Positions 17,280 to 25,911 of a stretch of DNA of 40,873 bases are shown in pieces. How positions within the stretch are numbered: the first letter of the stretch is position 1; every line of letters starts with the position of its first letter. The position numbers and the translations under genes are program-made. The notes below the pieces were generated by a model. It did no database searches. It was not told the DNA's origin and worked only from the letters and a program-made list of their open reading frames with translations. The DNA lies in the NCBI GenBank assembly GCA_009694305.1, contig SHVL01000022.1, positions 1 through 40,873 of the forward strand, written 5' to 3'. The DNA comes from Thermoleophilia bacterium. Its GTDB lineage: Bacteria > Actinomycetota > Thermoleophilia > Gaiellales > Gaiellaceae.

Positions 17280-18205
17280 GATCAGGATCCCTTGCAGACG
17301 ACGTCAGGGCCGAGCTTGCGGCGATCGCGCCGGGCCGGCGCTGCGACCGACTTGCAGAGATCTCGGCGCTCTTCCACACCGCTGGAGCCGTGCACCTCCG
17401 CGGGCGTGGCGCGATCGACCTTCATCTCGACCTCGGGTCATCCGCGGCAGCGCGGCGGGCATTCGCCCTGCTCGCAGAGCTTCACGTCCGGGCCGAGATC
17501 CGGACGTATGCGCCGCACTCGTTCGACCGTGCAACCCGCTATCAGCTGCATGTCGAGGGCGCTGAGCAAACGCTCCTGACGCTGGCCGAAGCAGGAGTGC
17601 TCGACGCCGACCACAGGCCACTCGAACGGCCCCCGGGGCGTGTTGTCGCGCGGTCGTGTTGTCGCGGTGCCTATCTCCGAGGTGCGTTTCTCGGTGGCGG
17701 CTCGCTCTCGGGCCCGCGCTCGCCACACCTCGAGGTACGGACGCCGACACCGGCTGGCGCATCGTTTTTGCGGAGCGTCTGCTCCTCGGAGGAGGTGCGG
17801 CTCAGGGTGGATCCGCGGGCGTCTCATGCGCGGGCCTACGCCAAGGGGTGGCACCAGATCGAGGGCTATCTCCTGGCCGCGGGTGTCGTCGACGCCGTCC
17901 TCGATCTCGAGGAGCGGAGCGTCGTTGCGGAGATGCGCGCCGAGGCGAATCGGCTTGCGAACGCCGACCATGCGAACCTCGTTCGGACGGCTCGCGCGGC
18001 GGCGCGGCAACTCGACGCCGTCCGACGACTCCGGGCAGCAGGGGCTCTCGAGACGCTTCCCGACAGGGTGCGGGAGGCGGCCAACCTGCGCTTTCGGAAT
18101 CCCTCTCTGTCGCTGCGGGAACTGGCGGCGCTCGCGAGTCCTCCGGCAACGAAGGCCAGCATGCAACGGCGCCTCGTGAGGCTCGTCGAGATCGCAGACC
18201 GATGA
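17276..18205 (+). CDS. whiA: WhiA, sporulation/cell-division regulator family
   Basis: 309 residues from the GTG overlapping the upstream stop. N-terminal WhiA domain (about 1-90), then a LAGLIDADG-like fold with the signature GAYLRGAFLGGGSL, in which the catalytic acidic residues of true homing endonucleases are replaced by glycine, as expected for WhiA. The C-terminal helix-turn-helix region has LRFRNPSLSLRELAAL. In actinobacteria WhiA is a DNA-binding regulator of division genes; in firmicutes it affects division and chromosome segregation. It usually sits with rapZ and yvcK after uvrC; here those two are absent between uvrC and whiA. Confidence 0.95.
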   Translation: MRSGSLADDVRAELAAIAPGRRCDRLAEISALFHTAGAVHLRGRGAIDLHLDLGSSAAARRAFALLAELHVRAEIRTYAPHSFDRATRYQLHVEGAEQTLLTLAEAGVLDADHRPLERPPGRVVARSCCRGAYLRGAFLGGGSLSGPRSPHLEVRTPTPAGASFLRSVCSSEEVRLRVDPRASHARAYAKGWHQIEGYLLAAGVVDAVLDLEERSVVAEMRAEANRLANADHANLVRTARAAARQLDAVRRLRAAGALETLPDRVREAANLRFRNPSLSLRELAALASPPATKASMQRRLVRLVEIADR

Positions 18206-18240
18206 AAAGGGGTGGCCCGTCGCAAGGGGCTGCGGCGGGC

Positions 18241-18279
18241 TTCGGGGGAGGAGCTCCGAGGTTCACCTCCTCCCCCGAA
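18241..18279 (+). terminator. Strong inverted repeat between whiA and gap
   Basis: A perfect 13-base-pair repeat (TTCGGGGGAGGAG at 18241-18253 with its complement at 18267-18279) encloses a 13-base loop, 36 bases after the whiA stop. There is no T tract. It probably ends the methyltransferase-whiA transcript and separates it from the glycolytic operon. The rest of the 273-base gap down to 18478 should hold the gap promoter; a GAGGGAG ribosome binding site is at 18471-18477. Confidence 0.7.
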
Positions 18280-18478
18280 CGAGCGCGCTCCGAACTGGAC
18301 GGCGAAACGGGGTCGTGATTCACCGAACGGGAGCGCGAACCCACCAGTGCCCAGTATGCAGGATTTTGCCCCGTTGATCAAGTCGGATCGCCTCAGGAGG
18401 GCCGGTTCGGGAAAGGTTCCCCCGGGACTGGGGGATAGACTCGGCTCTCACAGCGACGTTCGAAGAGAGCGAGGGAGC

Positions 18479-19477
18479 ATGGCGGTTCGTGTTGGCATCA
18501 ATGGGTTCGGACGTATCGGACGTAATTTCTTCCGGGCACAGCAGGCGCTCGGAGCCGAGATCGACATCGTCGCGGTCAACGACCTGGGCGACGCAGCCAC
18601 GATGGCGCACCTTCTCAAATACGACTCCGTGCTCGGGCCCTTCGCGGGTGACGTGACCCTCGGCGACGGCGTGATCAACGCGGGCGGGGAGCAGATGAAG
18701 ATGCTCTCGGAGCGCGACCCGGCGGCGCTCCCGTGGGGTGAGCTCGGCGTCGATGTCGTCCTCGAGTCCACGGGGTTCTTCACCTCGCGCGAGGGTGCAC
18801 AAAAGCATCTCGATGCCGGTGCGAGCAAGGTGATCATCTCTGCTCCGGCCACCGACCCCGACTACACCGTTGTGCTCGGCGTCAACGATGGAGGCTACGA
18901 CAGGGCGCACCATCACATCGTCTCGAACGCATCGTGCACGACGAACTGTCTGGCACCGCTCGCGAAGGTGCTCGACGATCTCGCCGGGATAGAGAGCGGA
19001 TTCATGACGACGATCCATGCCTACACGTCCGACCAGAGTCTGCAGGACATGCCGCACCCGGACCTTCGTCGCGCTCGTGCCGCTGCGATCAACCTGATTC
19101 CCACCTCGACCGGAGCGGCAAAAGCGATCGGGCTCGTCTTGCCGCACCTCAAGGGCAAGCTAGACGGCGTCGCGGTTCGCGCCCCGATCGCGACAGGGTC
19201 GCTCACCGACCTCGTCGTCACGCTCCGTCGAGAAGTGTCGAAAGAGGAGCTCAATGCAGCGTACGCCGCTGCTGCCACGGGGCCGCTCGCAGGCATCCTC
19301 CGGTACTCCGACGATCCGCTCGTCTCCAGCGACATCATCCATTCGCCGTTCTCCTGCATCTTCGACAGCGGGTTGACGATGGCTCACGGATCGACCGCCA
19401 AGGTCTTCGGGTGGTACGACAACGAATGGGGATACAGCTGCCGGCTGGTTGACCTCGTCGGGAGACTTCTGGCGTGA
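18479..19477 (+). CDS. gap: Glyceraldehyde-3-phosphate dehydrogenase, type I
   Basis: 332 residues. Oxidative phosphorylation of glyceraldehyde-3-phosphate in glycolysis. Rossmann motif GINGFGRIGRN at 7-17, catalytic Cys153 in SNASCTTNCL and His180 in TTIHAYTSDQ. The ATG at 18479 follows GAGGGAG closely; a longer in-frame extension upstream has non-coding composition. First gene of gap-pgk-tpiA-gpmI; its stop overlaps the pgk GTG start (GTGA at 19474-19477). Confidence 0.97.
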   Translation: MAVRVGINGFGRIGRNFFRAQQALGAEIDIVAVNDLGDAATMAHLLKYDSVLGPFAGDVTLGDGVINAGGEQMKMLSERDPAALPWGELGVDVVLESTGFFTSREGAQKHLDAGASKVIISAPATDPDYTVVLGVNDGGYDRAHHHIVSNASCTTNCLAPLAKVLDDLAGIESGFMTTIHAYTSDQSLQDMPHPDLRRARAAAINLIPTSTGAAKAIGLVLPHLKGKLDGVAVRAPIATGSLTDLVVTLRREVSKEELNAAYAAAATGPLAGILRYSDDPLVSSDIIHSPFSCIFDSGLTMAHGSTAKVFGWYDNEWGYSCRLVDLVGRLLA

Positions 19478-20538
19478 GGTTGCCCCGCTCGGTCGAGATG
19501 GCCGAGGTCGGCGGCCGGCGCGTTCTCGTCCGGGCCGATTTCAACGTCCCTCTGGCTGGCGGAGTCATCGCCGACGACACCCGGATCCGGGCAGCGTTGC
19601 CGACGCTGCGTTGGCTGCTCGACCACGGCGCGAGCGAGGTCGTCGTCTGCTCCCACCTCGGACGCCCGAAGGACGCCGCAGATCACGAGCGCCTCGCCAT
19701 CGCCCCCGTCGCACAGCGGCTACGAGAGCTCCTGCCCGACAGCCGGCTCCGTGTGCTCGAGAACACGCGCTTCCACCCCGGCGAGACGGCAAACGATGCG
19801 GTCTTTGCGGCCGAGCTCGCGGCAGGGATGGATCTCTTCGTGAACGACGCTTTCGGTTCTGCACACCGGGTACACGGTTCGACAGCGGGTGTCGCGCGGC
19901 TCCTGCCCTCGTACGGCGGCTTCCTACTCCTCGCCGAGATCGAGCATCTCGGCAGGCTGCTCGGCGACGTCCGTCGTCCCTTCGTGCTCGTGGCAGGCGG
20001 CGCCAAGGTAGAAGACAAGCTCGCCGTCCTCGAGCATCTCGGCGGGCGGGCCGACCAGGTGCTGATCGGAGGCAAGATGGCAGAGCAGGTGCGCGTGCAT
20101 AATCCGCTCTCGTTCCCCTGTGAGCTACCGACCGATGTCGTCGCTGCGCGGAGCTTCGCGGCCGACGCTGAGGCCCTAGCCGTCGGTGTCGATGATATTC
20201 CCGACGGGTGGCTCGGTCTCGATATCGGGCCCGAAACTGCGATGGCGTTCGGCGAGATCCTCCGCGGCGCGGCCACGATCTTCTGGAACGGGCCGATGGG
20301 CGTCTTCGAGTGGGACAGGTTTGCCACAGGCACGCGCACCGTCGCCGAGGCAGTGGCTTCCGCGGACGCCTACGCCGTTGTCGGGGGAGGTGATTCCGTG
20401 CGCGCCATCACCGAGCTCGGCCTCGCGGGCGACGTTTCATGGGTTTCGACGGGAGGCGGCGCATCGCTCGAGTTCCTCGAAGGCAGGGAGCTTCCCGGCA
20501 TTGCTGCTATCCCGGAGGGAGAATCACGACCATGCTGA
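19474..20538 (+). CDS. pgk: Phosphoglycerate kinase, compact form
   Basis: 354 residues, shorter than the usual 385-420. The N-domain has VRADFNVPL and VCSHLGRPK, the hinge and C-domain have AGGAKVEDK, FWNGPMGVFEW and the ATP-site VVGGGDS. Compared with E. coli, about 20 residues are missing between the GGKMA helix and the LPTDVV strand, the region that normally reads roughly FxxxxGxxxGxSL; the N-terminus is also short. All recognisable catalytic elements remain. The GTG start overlaps gap; its stop overlaps tpiA by 7 bases. Confidence 0.96.
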   Translation: MRLPRSVEMAEVGGRRVLVRADFNVPLAGGVIADDTRIRAALPTLRWLLDHGASEVVVCSHLGRPKDAADHERLAIAPVAQRLRELLPDSRLRVLENTRFHPGETANDAVFAAELAAGMDLFVNDAFGSAHRVHGSTAGVARLLPSYGGFLLLAEIEHLGRLLGDVRRPFVLVAGGAKVEDKLAVLEHLGGRADQVLIGGKMAEQVRVHNPLSFPCELPTDVVAARSFAADAEALAVGVDDIPDGWLGLDIGPETAMAFGEILRGAATIFWNGPMGVFEWDRFATGTRTVAEAVASADAYAVVGGGDSVRAITELGLAGDVSWVSTGGGASLEFLEGRELPGIAAIPEGESRPC

Positions 20539-21215
20539 TCGCCGGTAACTGGAAGATGTTCAAGGGCCCCGCGGAAACGCTGGCGTTCTTCGACGCGTTC
20601 GACGCGCCAGAGGGAGTGGACGTCGTCGTGTGCCCCCCCTTCGTCTCGCTCGAGGCAGCGGTGGGCGAGGAGTGGCCGGTCTACGCACAAAACGTCCACT
20701 GGGCAGCCGACGGGGCGTTCACCGGGGAGACCTCGGCGGCGATGCTCGTGGAACTGGGAGTCCAGGGTTCACTCGTCGGGCATTCCGAGCGCCGCCTCTT
20801 CTTCGGTGAGACCGACGACACCGTCCAGCGGCGTGCCGAAGCAGCCCTCGCCTCGGGCCTGAAGGTGATCGCCTGCGTGGGCGAGACCGAGGCCGAACGG
20901 GAGGCCGGCGAGATGGAGGCCGTACTTCGCCGACAGGTTGCCGTGCTGCCCCGGCACGCGTGTCTCGTGATCGCCTACGAGCCCGTCTGGGCGATTGGTA
21001 CCGGCAAGACTGCCACCCCCGAGATGGCCGAGGAAGCCCATGGGTTGATCAAGTCGCTTCACGACACACGGGTGCTCTACGGTGGTTCTGTCAAGCCCGA
21101 GAACGCCGCCGACCTCCTGTCACAGCCGTCCATCGACGGTGCGCTCGTCGGCGGCGCTTCCCTCGACGCTGCATCATTCTCGAGTTTGTGTCGGATCGCA
21201 GCTTCCCTCTCGTAA
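20532..21215 (+). CDS. tpiA: Triosephosphate isomerase, compact form
   Basis: 227 residues, against about 250 normally. Catalytic Lys8 in AGNWKMF, His84 in VGHSERR and Glu150 in AYEPVWAIGTGKT with the flexible loop; the phosphate-binding LYGGSVKP and VGGASLD are present. The shortening falls in helices after the loop and near the N-terminus. GGAGGGA at 20515-20521 lies 10 bases before the ATG. It overlaps pgk by 7 bases and gpmI by 28. Confidence 0.96.
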   Translation: MLIAGNWKMFKGPAETLAFFDAFDAPEGVDVVVCPPFVSLEAAVGEEWPVYAQNVHWAADGAFTGETSAAMLVELGVQGSLVGHSERRLFFGETDDTVQRRAEAALASGLKVIACVGETEAEREAGEMEAVLRRQVAVLPRHACLVIAYEPVWAIGTGKTATPEMAEEAHGLIKSLHDTRVLYGGSVKPENAADLLSQPSIDGALVGGASLDAASFSSLCRIAASLS

Positions 21216-22684
21216 CGCTCGTCGTCCTGGACGGCTGGGGGGTCGCTTCTGCCGGGCCCGGGAACGCCGTCGAACTCGCCGACACGCCCGTCTTCGACGC
21301 GCTCCGGGCTTCGTACCCGCATACGACGCTCGCTGCCTCCGGCCCGGCAGTGGGGCTTCCCGACGGTCAGATGGGGAACTCCGAGGTTGGTCATCTGACG
21401 ATCGGCTCGGGTCGCGTGCTGTTTCAGGATCTGATGCGTGTCAATGCCGCAGTTCGTGACGGCACGATCTTCGACAACGTCGCCCTGTGCGCGGCGTTCG
21501 CGAGGGCGAAGGAGCGTGGGGGTGATGTGCACCTGCTCGGCCTCGTCTCCCACGGCGGCGTCCACTCCCACATCGACCATCTGCTTGCGCTCCTCGAGTT
21601 GGCGCGCCGAGAGGGGATGGAGCAGCGAGTCTGGATTCATGCGTTCACGGACGGGAGGGACGTCTCTCCCCATGCAGCCGTGGCCGACCTTGCTCTGCTT
21701 CCGGTTGACAGGGTTGCGACGGTCGTCGGCCGGTACTACGCGATGGACCGCGACAACCGGGTAGAACGCACCGACCGGGCCGTCGCGGCGATTGTGGATG
21801 GCGTGGGCGAGTCGGCAGCCGATGCGATAGCAGCCGTGGCCGCGAGCTACTCCATCGGCACGAGCGACGAGTTCATCGAGCCGGTCGTGCTCGAGGGCCG
21901 CCCGCGCCTCCGTGCGGGCGACGACACGGCGATTCTCTTCAACTTCAGGCCCGATCGCGGTCGGCAGATCTCACGGCTCTTGCTCGAGCGCGGTGTCGAC
22001 CTGACGACGATGACGCGCTATGCCGAGGACATCGCAGCCCCGGCCGCGTTCGCTGAGCAGAGGGTGGGTGACACGCTTGCGGCGACGCTCAGCGCGGCGG
22101 GAGCGAAGCAGCTTCACGCAGCCGAGACCGAGAAGTACGCCCATGTCACGTATTTCTTCAACGGGGGGGAGGAGTCGGAGTGGGAGGGTGAGAAGCGGGT
22201 GCTCGTTGCCTCACCACGCGACGTAGCCCGGTACGACGAGAAGCCCGAGATGTCGGCCGCTGGTGTGGCGCAGGAGGTCGTCCGTGCCTTGCCCGACGGC
22301 TACCGGTTCTGCATCGTCAACTTCGCGAATCCGGACATGGTCGGGCATACCGGTGTCATCCCCGCTGTCGTTGCGGCCGTCGAGGCGGCAGACGCTGCCC
22401 TCGGCCGGGTCGTCGAGGCGACGCTCGACCTCGGGGGCGTGTGCCTCGTCACGGCCGACCACGGCAACGCCGAGAAGATGCTCGAAGACGACGGGATCAG
22501 CCCGCACACTGCCCACACGATCAATCCCGTGCCTCTCGTGCTGACCCTTGTCGGCCCGGTGTTGCGGCCGGATGGCGGCCTCGCAGATCTTGCTCCGACG
22601 GTGCTCGGACTGCTCGGCCTCGCAGTCCCGACGGCGATGACGGGCCACGATCTCGTCAGCCGCAGCACCCCTGGCAATCGGTGA
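21188..22684 (+). CDS. gpmI: 2,3-bisphosphoglycerate-independent phosphoglycerate mutase
   Basis: 498 residues, normal length. Alkaline-phosphatase superfamily enzyme that interconverts 3- and 2-phosphoglycerate using manganese. Asp15 in VVLDGWG and the phosphorylated Ser65 in QMGNSEVGHL are visible, as are HAFTDGRDV, FNFRPDR, NPDMVGHTG and TADHGNAE for metals and substrate. The GTG at 21188 is the best start, though its ribosome binding site is weak; it lies inside the end of tpiA, so translation is probably coupled. Last gene of the glycolytic operon. Confidence 0.95.
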   Translation: MSDRSFPLVTLVVLDGWGVASAGPGNAVELADTPVFDALRASYPHTTLAASGPAVGLPDGQMGNSEVGHLTIGSGRVLFQDLMRVNAAVRDGTIFDNVALCAAFARAKERGGDVHLLGLVSHGGVHSHIDHLLALLELARREGMEQRVWIHAFTDGRDVSPHAAVADLALLPVDRVATVVGRYYAMDRDNRVERTDRAVAAIVDGVGESAADAIAAVAASYSIGTSDEFIEPVVLEGRPRLRAGDDTAILFNFRPDRGRQISRLLLERGVDLTTMTRYAEDIAAPAAFAEQRVGDTLAATLSAAGAKQLHAAETEKYAHVTYFFNGGEESEWEGEKRVLVASPRDVARYDEKPEMSAAGVAQEVVRALPDGYRFCIVNFANPDMVGHTGVIPAVVAAVEAADAALGRVVEATLDLGGVCLVTADHGNAEKMLEDDGISPHTAHTINPVPLVLTLVGPVLRPDGGLADLAPTVLGLLGLAVPTAMTGHDLVSRSTPGNR

Positions 22685-22732
22685 TATTTCAGCGACACGT
22701 AAATAGTTGGTGAATACTGTGATACAGGCTGT

Positions 22733-23338
22733 ATGCTCCGCCGCGAGTTGGCCCTCGAACAACCTGACCCCGGCATTCTCCGCAAAGCCCAGCGAGGCGA
22801 CCATCATGCGTTCTCGATCATCATGCGCGCCTACGAGAGGCCTATATACACCTACGTTCTCCGGCTCGTCGGTGACAGGGCGCTCGCCGAGGATCTGACC
22901 CAGGAGGCCTTCCTGCGCGTGTACCAGGGCCTCCCCGGGTTCTCGCTGCGGTCGCGCTTCACCACCTGGATGTTCCAGGTCACAAAGAATCGTGTTCTCG
23001 ACGAGTTGCGGTCGCTGGAGCGCCGCCCACGGAGCGTCGTCTGTATCGACGACATCGCTCCACTCGAATCCCTCGACGCGCCGTTCGAGCAGGTCGAGAC
23101 GATCAGCGCCCTCTGGCGCTCTGTCGAGTCACTCAACGTCGATCTCAAAATGGCACTTCTGCTGCGTGACGTCGTAGGACTCTCGTACACCGAGATTGCC
23201 GATTCGCTCGAGATCACGCTTGCCACGGTGAAGTGGAGGATCTACAAGGCACGGGAGGAAGTCCAGGCGGCACTCGTGCGGGACGGGGTGGCGATCGCGA
23301 CGTCATCGGTGGGTGTCCGCAGCACAGTTGCTCGTTAG
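22733..23338 (+). CDS. RNA polymerase sigma factor, ECF (sigma-70 family, group 4)
   Basis: 201 residues. Region 2 includes the core-binding DLTQEAFLRVY and the promoter-melting RFTTWMFQVTKNRVLDELR; region 4 has LSYTEIADSLEIT and TVKWRIYKAREE, a helix-turn-helix for the -35 element. No anti-sigma factor is adjacent. The next gene, 116 bases on, encodes a secreted protein and may be a target or partner. The AT-rich stretch at 22684-22732 (containing GTAAATAG and GAATACTGTGATAC) is the probable promoter. Confidence 0.93.
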   Translation: MLRRELALEQPDPGILRKAQRGDHHAFSIIMRAYERPIYTYVLRLVGDRALAEDLTQEAFLRVYQGLPGFSLRSRFTTWMFQVTKNRVLDELRSLERRPRSVVCIDDIAPLESLDAPFEQVETISALWRSVESLNVDLKMALLLRDVVGLSYTEIADSLEITLATVKWRIYKAREEVQAALVRDGVAIATSSVGVRSTVAR

Positions 23339-23454
23339 CGGAGTGCCGCTACCCTTTTCGGGGGATCTTTCGCTTGAGGCGGAGGCATTTGCTGCCGATG
23401 CACTCGTCCCATCTTCAAAGTGCATTTTCATCACTCCGAAAGGACATTTCCGCA

Positions 23455-24501
23455 ATGACTCGTCTTCTCTTGCTCGGAGCGCTGGTAACCGCGATTTTGA
23501 TTCCTGTGGCTGTATCCGCGCCGACCGTGTCTCACACGCTTCACGGGACCGTTGTCGCGAAGGATCGTGCCAACCGCGGCCTCGTCGTCGCCCTGCCGGG
23601 CGGCAACGTGCAGACCCTCGTGGCGCCTGCCGCCTTCGGGCGCACCGACATCGGCCGCAGAGTCGTGATCCGCTACACGGGAGTCGCCGGTCGTCTTCCC
23701 GTGGCGCTCAGCGTCTCGCTCCGGGGTCATGCGAGTCGGGCCGTCGTCCGAGGGACGATCGTACGTCTCCTCAAGCGGAACGCGATCATCAACGCCGGTG
23801 GCAGCTTGCTCAGGGTCACGCTGAAGGTTCCGGCGGCGAAGCGCACGCTTGCCTCGGCCAAGTCCGGTCCTTCTGTCGGCGACAGCGTGAAGGTCGAGGT
23901 CGAGATCGACGACGACGACTCGCTCGACGCGAGCGCTGTCACCGTGGTCGCCACGCCGGCTGGCCCGGCAACGGACTCCGAAGGTGAGATGGAGGTGCGA
24001 GGTACCGTAACGGCCCTCTCACCGACTGTCCCCGGCACGATCACCGTCACCACTGGCACCGGCGTCGTCGTGACATGTGTCATCCCGCCGGGCGTGACGC
24101 GGGCGGTGACGATCGGTGACCGGATCGAACTCAAGTGCGAACTGCTGGCCGGAACGTGGACGATTCGGACTCCGAAGGACGGGAGCAAGGAGCACGCCGG
24201 CAAGTCGTCCAAGATGGAGGTGCAGGGAACCATCGCCGCTGCAATCCTGCCGTCCAGCACCACCGTCTCGGTGCTGCGTAGGGGCAGCCTGGCAGACATC
24301 GTCATCTGCGCGATTGTTCCGGGATCCCTGGCGCGCTTCGCGCTCGGCGATGACGTCAAGATGGAGTGTGCCACCATCGGTACGACGCTGACGCTCACGG
24401 AGATAGAGAAGAAGGACGGCGGCTCCGCCGGTGGAAGCAGTGGATCCTCCGACGACGAAGACGAAGACGACGACGAAGACGACGACAGTGGGAAGGTTTG
24501 A
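23455..24501 (+). CDS. Secreted repeat protein with DUF5666-like beta domains and an acidic tail
   Basis: 348 residues from ATG 23455, chosen because AAAGGA precedes it and it starts a clear signal peptide (MTRLLLLGALVTAILIP, cut near residue 21). Four related beta modules of about 70-80 residues each begin LHGTVVAKD, VRGTIVRLL, VRGTVTALS and VQGTIAAAI, a pattern seen in DUF5666-type small barrels. The C-terminus is a linker of Gly and Ser followed by a run of Asp and Glu, possibly binding calcium or other cations. Encoded after the ECF sigma factor. Function unknown. Confidence 0.8.
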   Translation: MTRLLLLGALVTAILIPVAVSAPTVSHTLHGTVVAKDRANRGLVVALPGGNVQTLVAPAAFGRTDIGRRVVIRYTGVAGRLPVALSVSLRGHASRAVVRGTIVRLLKRNAIINAGGSLLRVTLKVPAAKRTLASAKSGPSVGDSVKVEVEIDDDDSLDASAVTVVATPAGPATDSEGEMEVRGTVTALSPTVPGTITVTTGTGVVVTCVIPPGVTRAVTIGDRIELKCELLAGTWTIRTPKDGSKEHAGKSSKMEVQGTIAAAILPSSTTVSVLRRGSLADIVICAIVPGSLARFALGDDVKMECATIGTTLTLTEIEKKDGGSAGGSSGSSDDEDEDDDEDDDSGKV

Positions 24502-24559
24502 GTCTCCCACGACGGCGGCGATAGCGGCTCCCGTTCGAAAAACGGCTAGGAACGAACCA

Positions 24560-24805
24560 ATGGCTGCTCATTCAGTCCGTGGCGCCGGCGACCCGCAGAT
24601 GCGGGTCGCCGGCACGCAGGTTGCCACATTCTTCGAAGAGCACGGCAGCATGGTCTACGGACTCTGCCGGACACTGATACGCGAACGAGACGACGACGCC
24701 CAGGCGACCTTGAACTCCGGCTACATGTCGCTGCGTGGGGAGAGCAACATGCGCGACTGACTTGCGACGATTGCTTGCAACGAGCGCGGCGACTCATACG
24801 CGTAG
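24560..24805 (+). pseudogene. Relic of an ECF sigma factor (N-terminal part only)
   Basis: A 66-codon frame from 24560 to the TGA at 24758 includes ATFFEEHGSMVYGLCRTLIR, the start of sigma region 2 in ECF factors, then RERDDDAQATLNSGYMSLRG, which corresponds to the family's RDxxDAEDATQQxFLSAYRxLxG. After the stop the same frame resumes with LATIACNERGDSYA before TAG at 24803, matching the family's WLATIARNEC segment that follows RDPAAW. A short deletion and stop codons have therefore destroyed the gene, and everything after region 2 is missing. No product is expected. Different in sequence from the intact sigma factor at 22733. Confidence 0.75.
24584..24613 (+). terminator. Perfect 13-bp hairpin downstream of the secreted repeat protein
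   Basis: GCCGGCGACCCGC at 24584-24596 pairs perfectly with 24601-24613 around the 4-base loop AGAT. It is very GC-rich, lacks a T tract and lies 82 bases after the stop. It probably terminates the sigma-factor/secreted-protein transcript. It lies just before the recognisable part of the sigma-factor relic. Confidence 0.7.
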
Positions 24806-24891
24806 GGGCTTCCGACAGGACACGGCGTCTTTGTGAGTGGCGTTCTCGCGTCGCCGTCCCGGCGCGACCCGGCTCCGCGTACGATCACGCT

Positions 24892-25911
24892 GTGGAGGCG
24901 TTTAGCTTCAGGCGTTTTGTTCTCGCGCTGGTCGCCTTCGTCGTCGTGCTCGCGGCCGGAACCGTCGGTTTCGTCCTGCTCACCGACGAGGGCTGGTCGT
25001 CATCGTTCTACCGCTCGGTCGTCTCGACGACGCTGACGGGCCTCGACACCCCTCCCGAGAGCACGGCCGCAGAGCTGTTCACCGTCGCACTTCTTCTCGC
25101 GGGCGTGGCAATCTTCCTCTACCTTGCGGGCGCGGTCGTCGAGATAATCACGCGCGGCGTCGTCCGGGAGTACTACGGAGCAGGACGGAGGAGAAGGGCC
25201 ATCAGCCAACTGCGAAACCACACCATCATCTGCGGGTTCGGCCGCGTGGGCCGCAGCGTCGCGACAGAGTTCGATCATGCCGGACGGACGTACGTGGTGA
25301 TCGACGTGAATCCCGCTTCGATCGCCGCCGCGGTCGAGTTCGGGGCCCTTGTCGTCCAGGGAGACGGCACCGACGATGCCAACCTCGAGATCGCCGGTCT
25401 CGAGTATGCCTCTGCGCTGGTCGCGTCAGCCGACTCCGACGAGAAGAACCTGTTCATCACCCTGTCGGCGCGCGCAGTCCGGCCGGACATCCTGATCGTC
25501 GCTCGGGCGTCCGACGACTCGGCGAAGAGGAAGCTGGTCCTGGCGGGTGCCGACCGCGTTGTGCAGCCGTACACATCCGCCGGACTGAGGATCGCAAACC
25601 TCGTCTTGAAGCCCCAGGTCGTGGATTATCTGGATGTCGTCTCGACGGCGGGCGGAGAGGAGCTTCGCTTCGAGGAGATCACGGTTGTCGCCACGTGCGG
25701 GGTGGCAGGCCGGCCGTTGTCAGAACTCGCGATCCCCGAGAACACCGGCGCGATGATCGTGGCGCTCCGCCGTGGTGTGGACGCGTTCGTCACCGCACCG
25801 GCCGCGGACTCGGTGCTCGATGTCGGTGACGTGCTGATCGGCGTCGGCTCGGCCGACCAGATTCGTCGGCTCGAGGAGATCTTCGCACCCGGGGACACCC
25901 GGAGTGGCTGA
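24892..25911 (+). CDS. Two-helix ion channel with RCK (TrkA-N/TrkA-C) domain, abnormal selectivity filter
   Basis: 339 residues from GTG 24892; upstream in-frame sequence is non-coding and includes the sigma relic. Helix 1 is about residues 9-30, the pore loop about 38-55, helix 2 about 60-86, then a cytoplasmic RCK domain with NAD-type motif CGFGRVGRS (114-122) and a TrkA-C domain to the end. The layout matches MthK-type potassium channels, but where TTVGYGD is expected the sequence reads TTLTGLD (46-52). The conserved filter glycines and tyrosine are therefore displaced or lost, so potassium selectivity is doubtful. It overlaps argS by 8 bases. Confidence 0.85.
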   Translation: MEAFSFRRFVLALVAFVVVLAAGTVGFVLLTDEGWSSSFYRSVVSTTLTGLDTPPESTAAELFTVALLLAGVAIFLYLAGAVVEIITRGVVREYYGAGRRRRAISQLRNHTIICGFGRVGRSVATEFDHAGRTYVVIDVNPASIAAAVEFGALVVQGDGTDDANLEIAGLEYASALVASADSDEKNLFITLSARAVRPDILIVARASDDSAKRKLVLAGADRVVQPYTSAGLRIANLVLKPQVVDYLDVVSTAGGEELRFEEITVVATCGVAGRPLSELAIPENTGAMIVALRRGVDAFVTAPAADSVLDVGDVLIGVGSADQIRRLEEIFAPGDTRSG

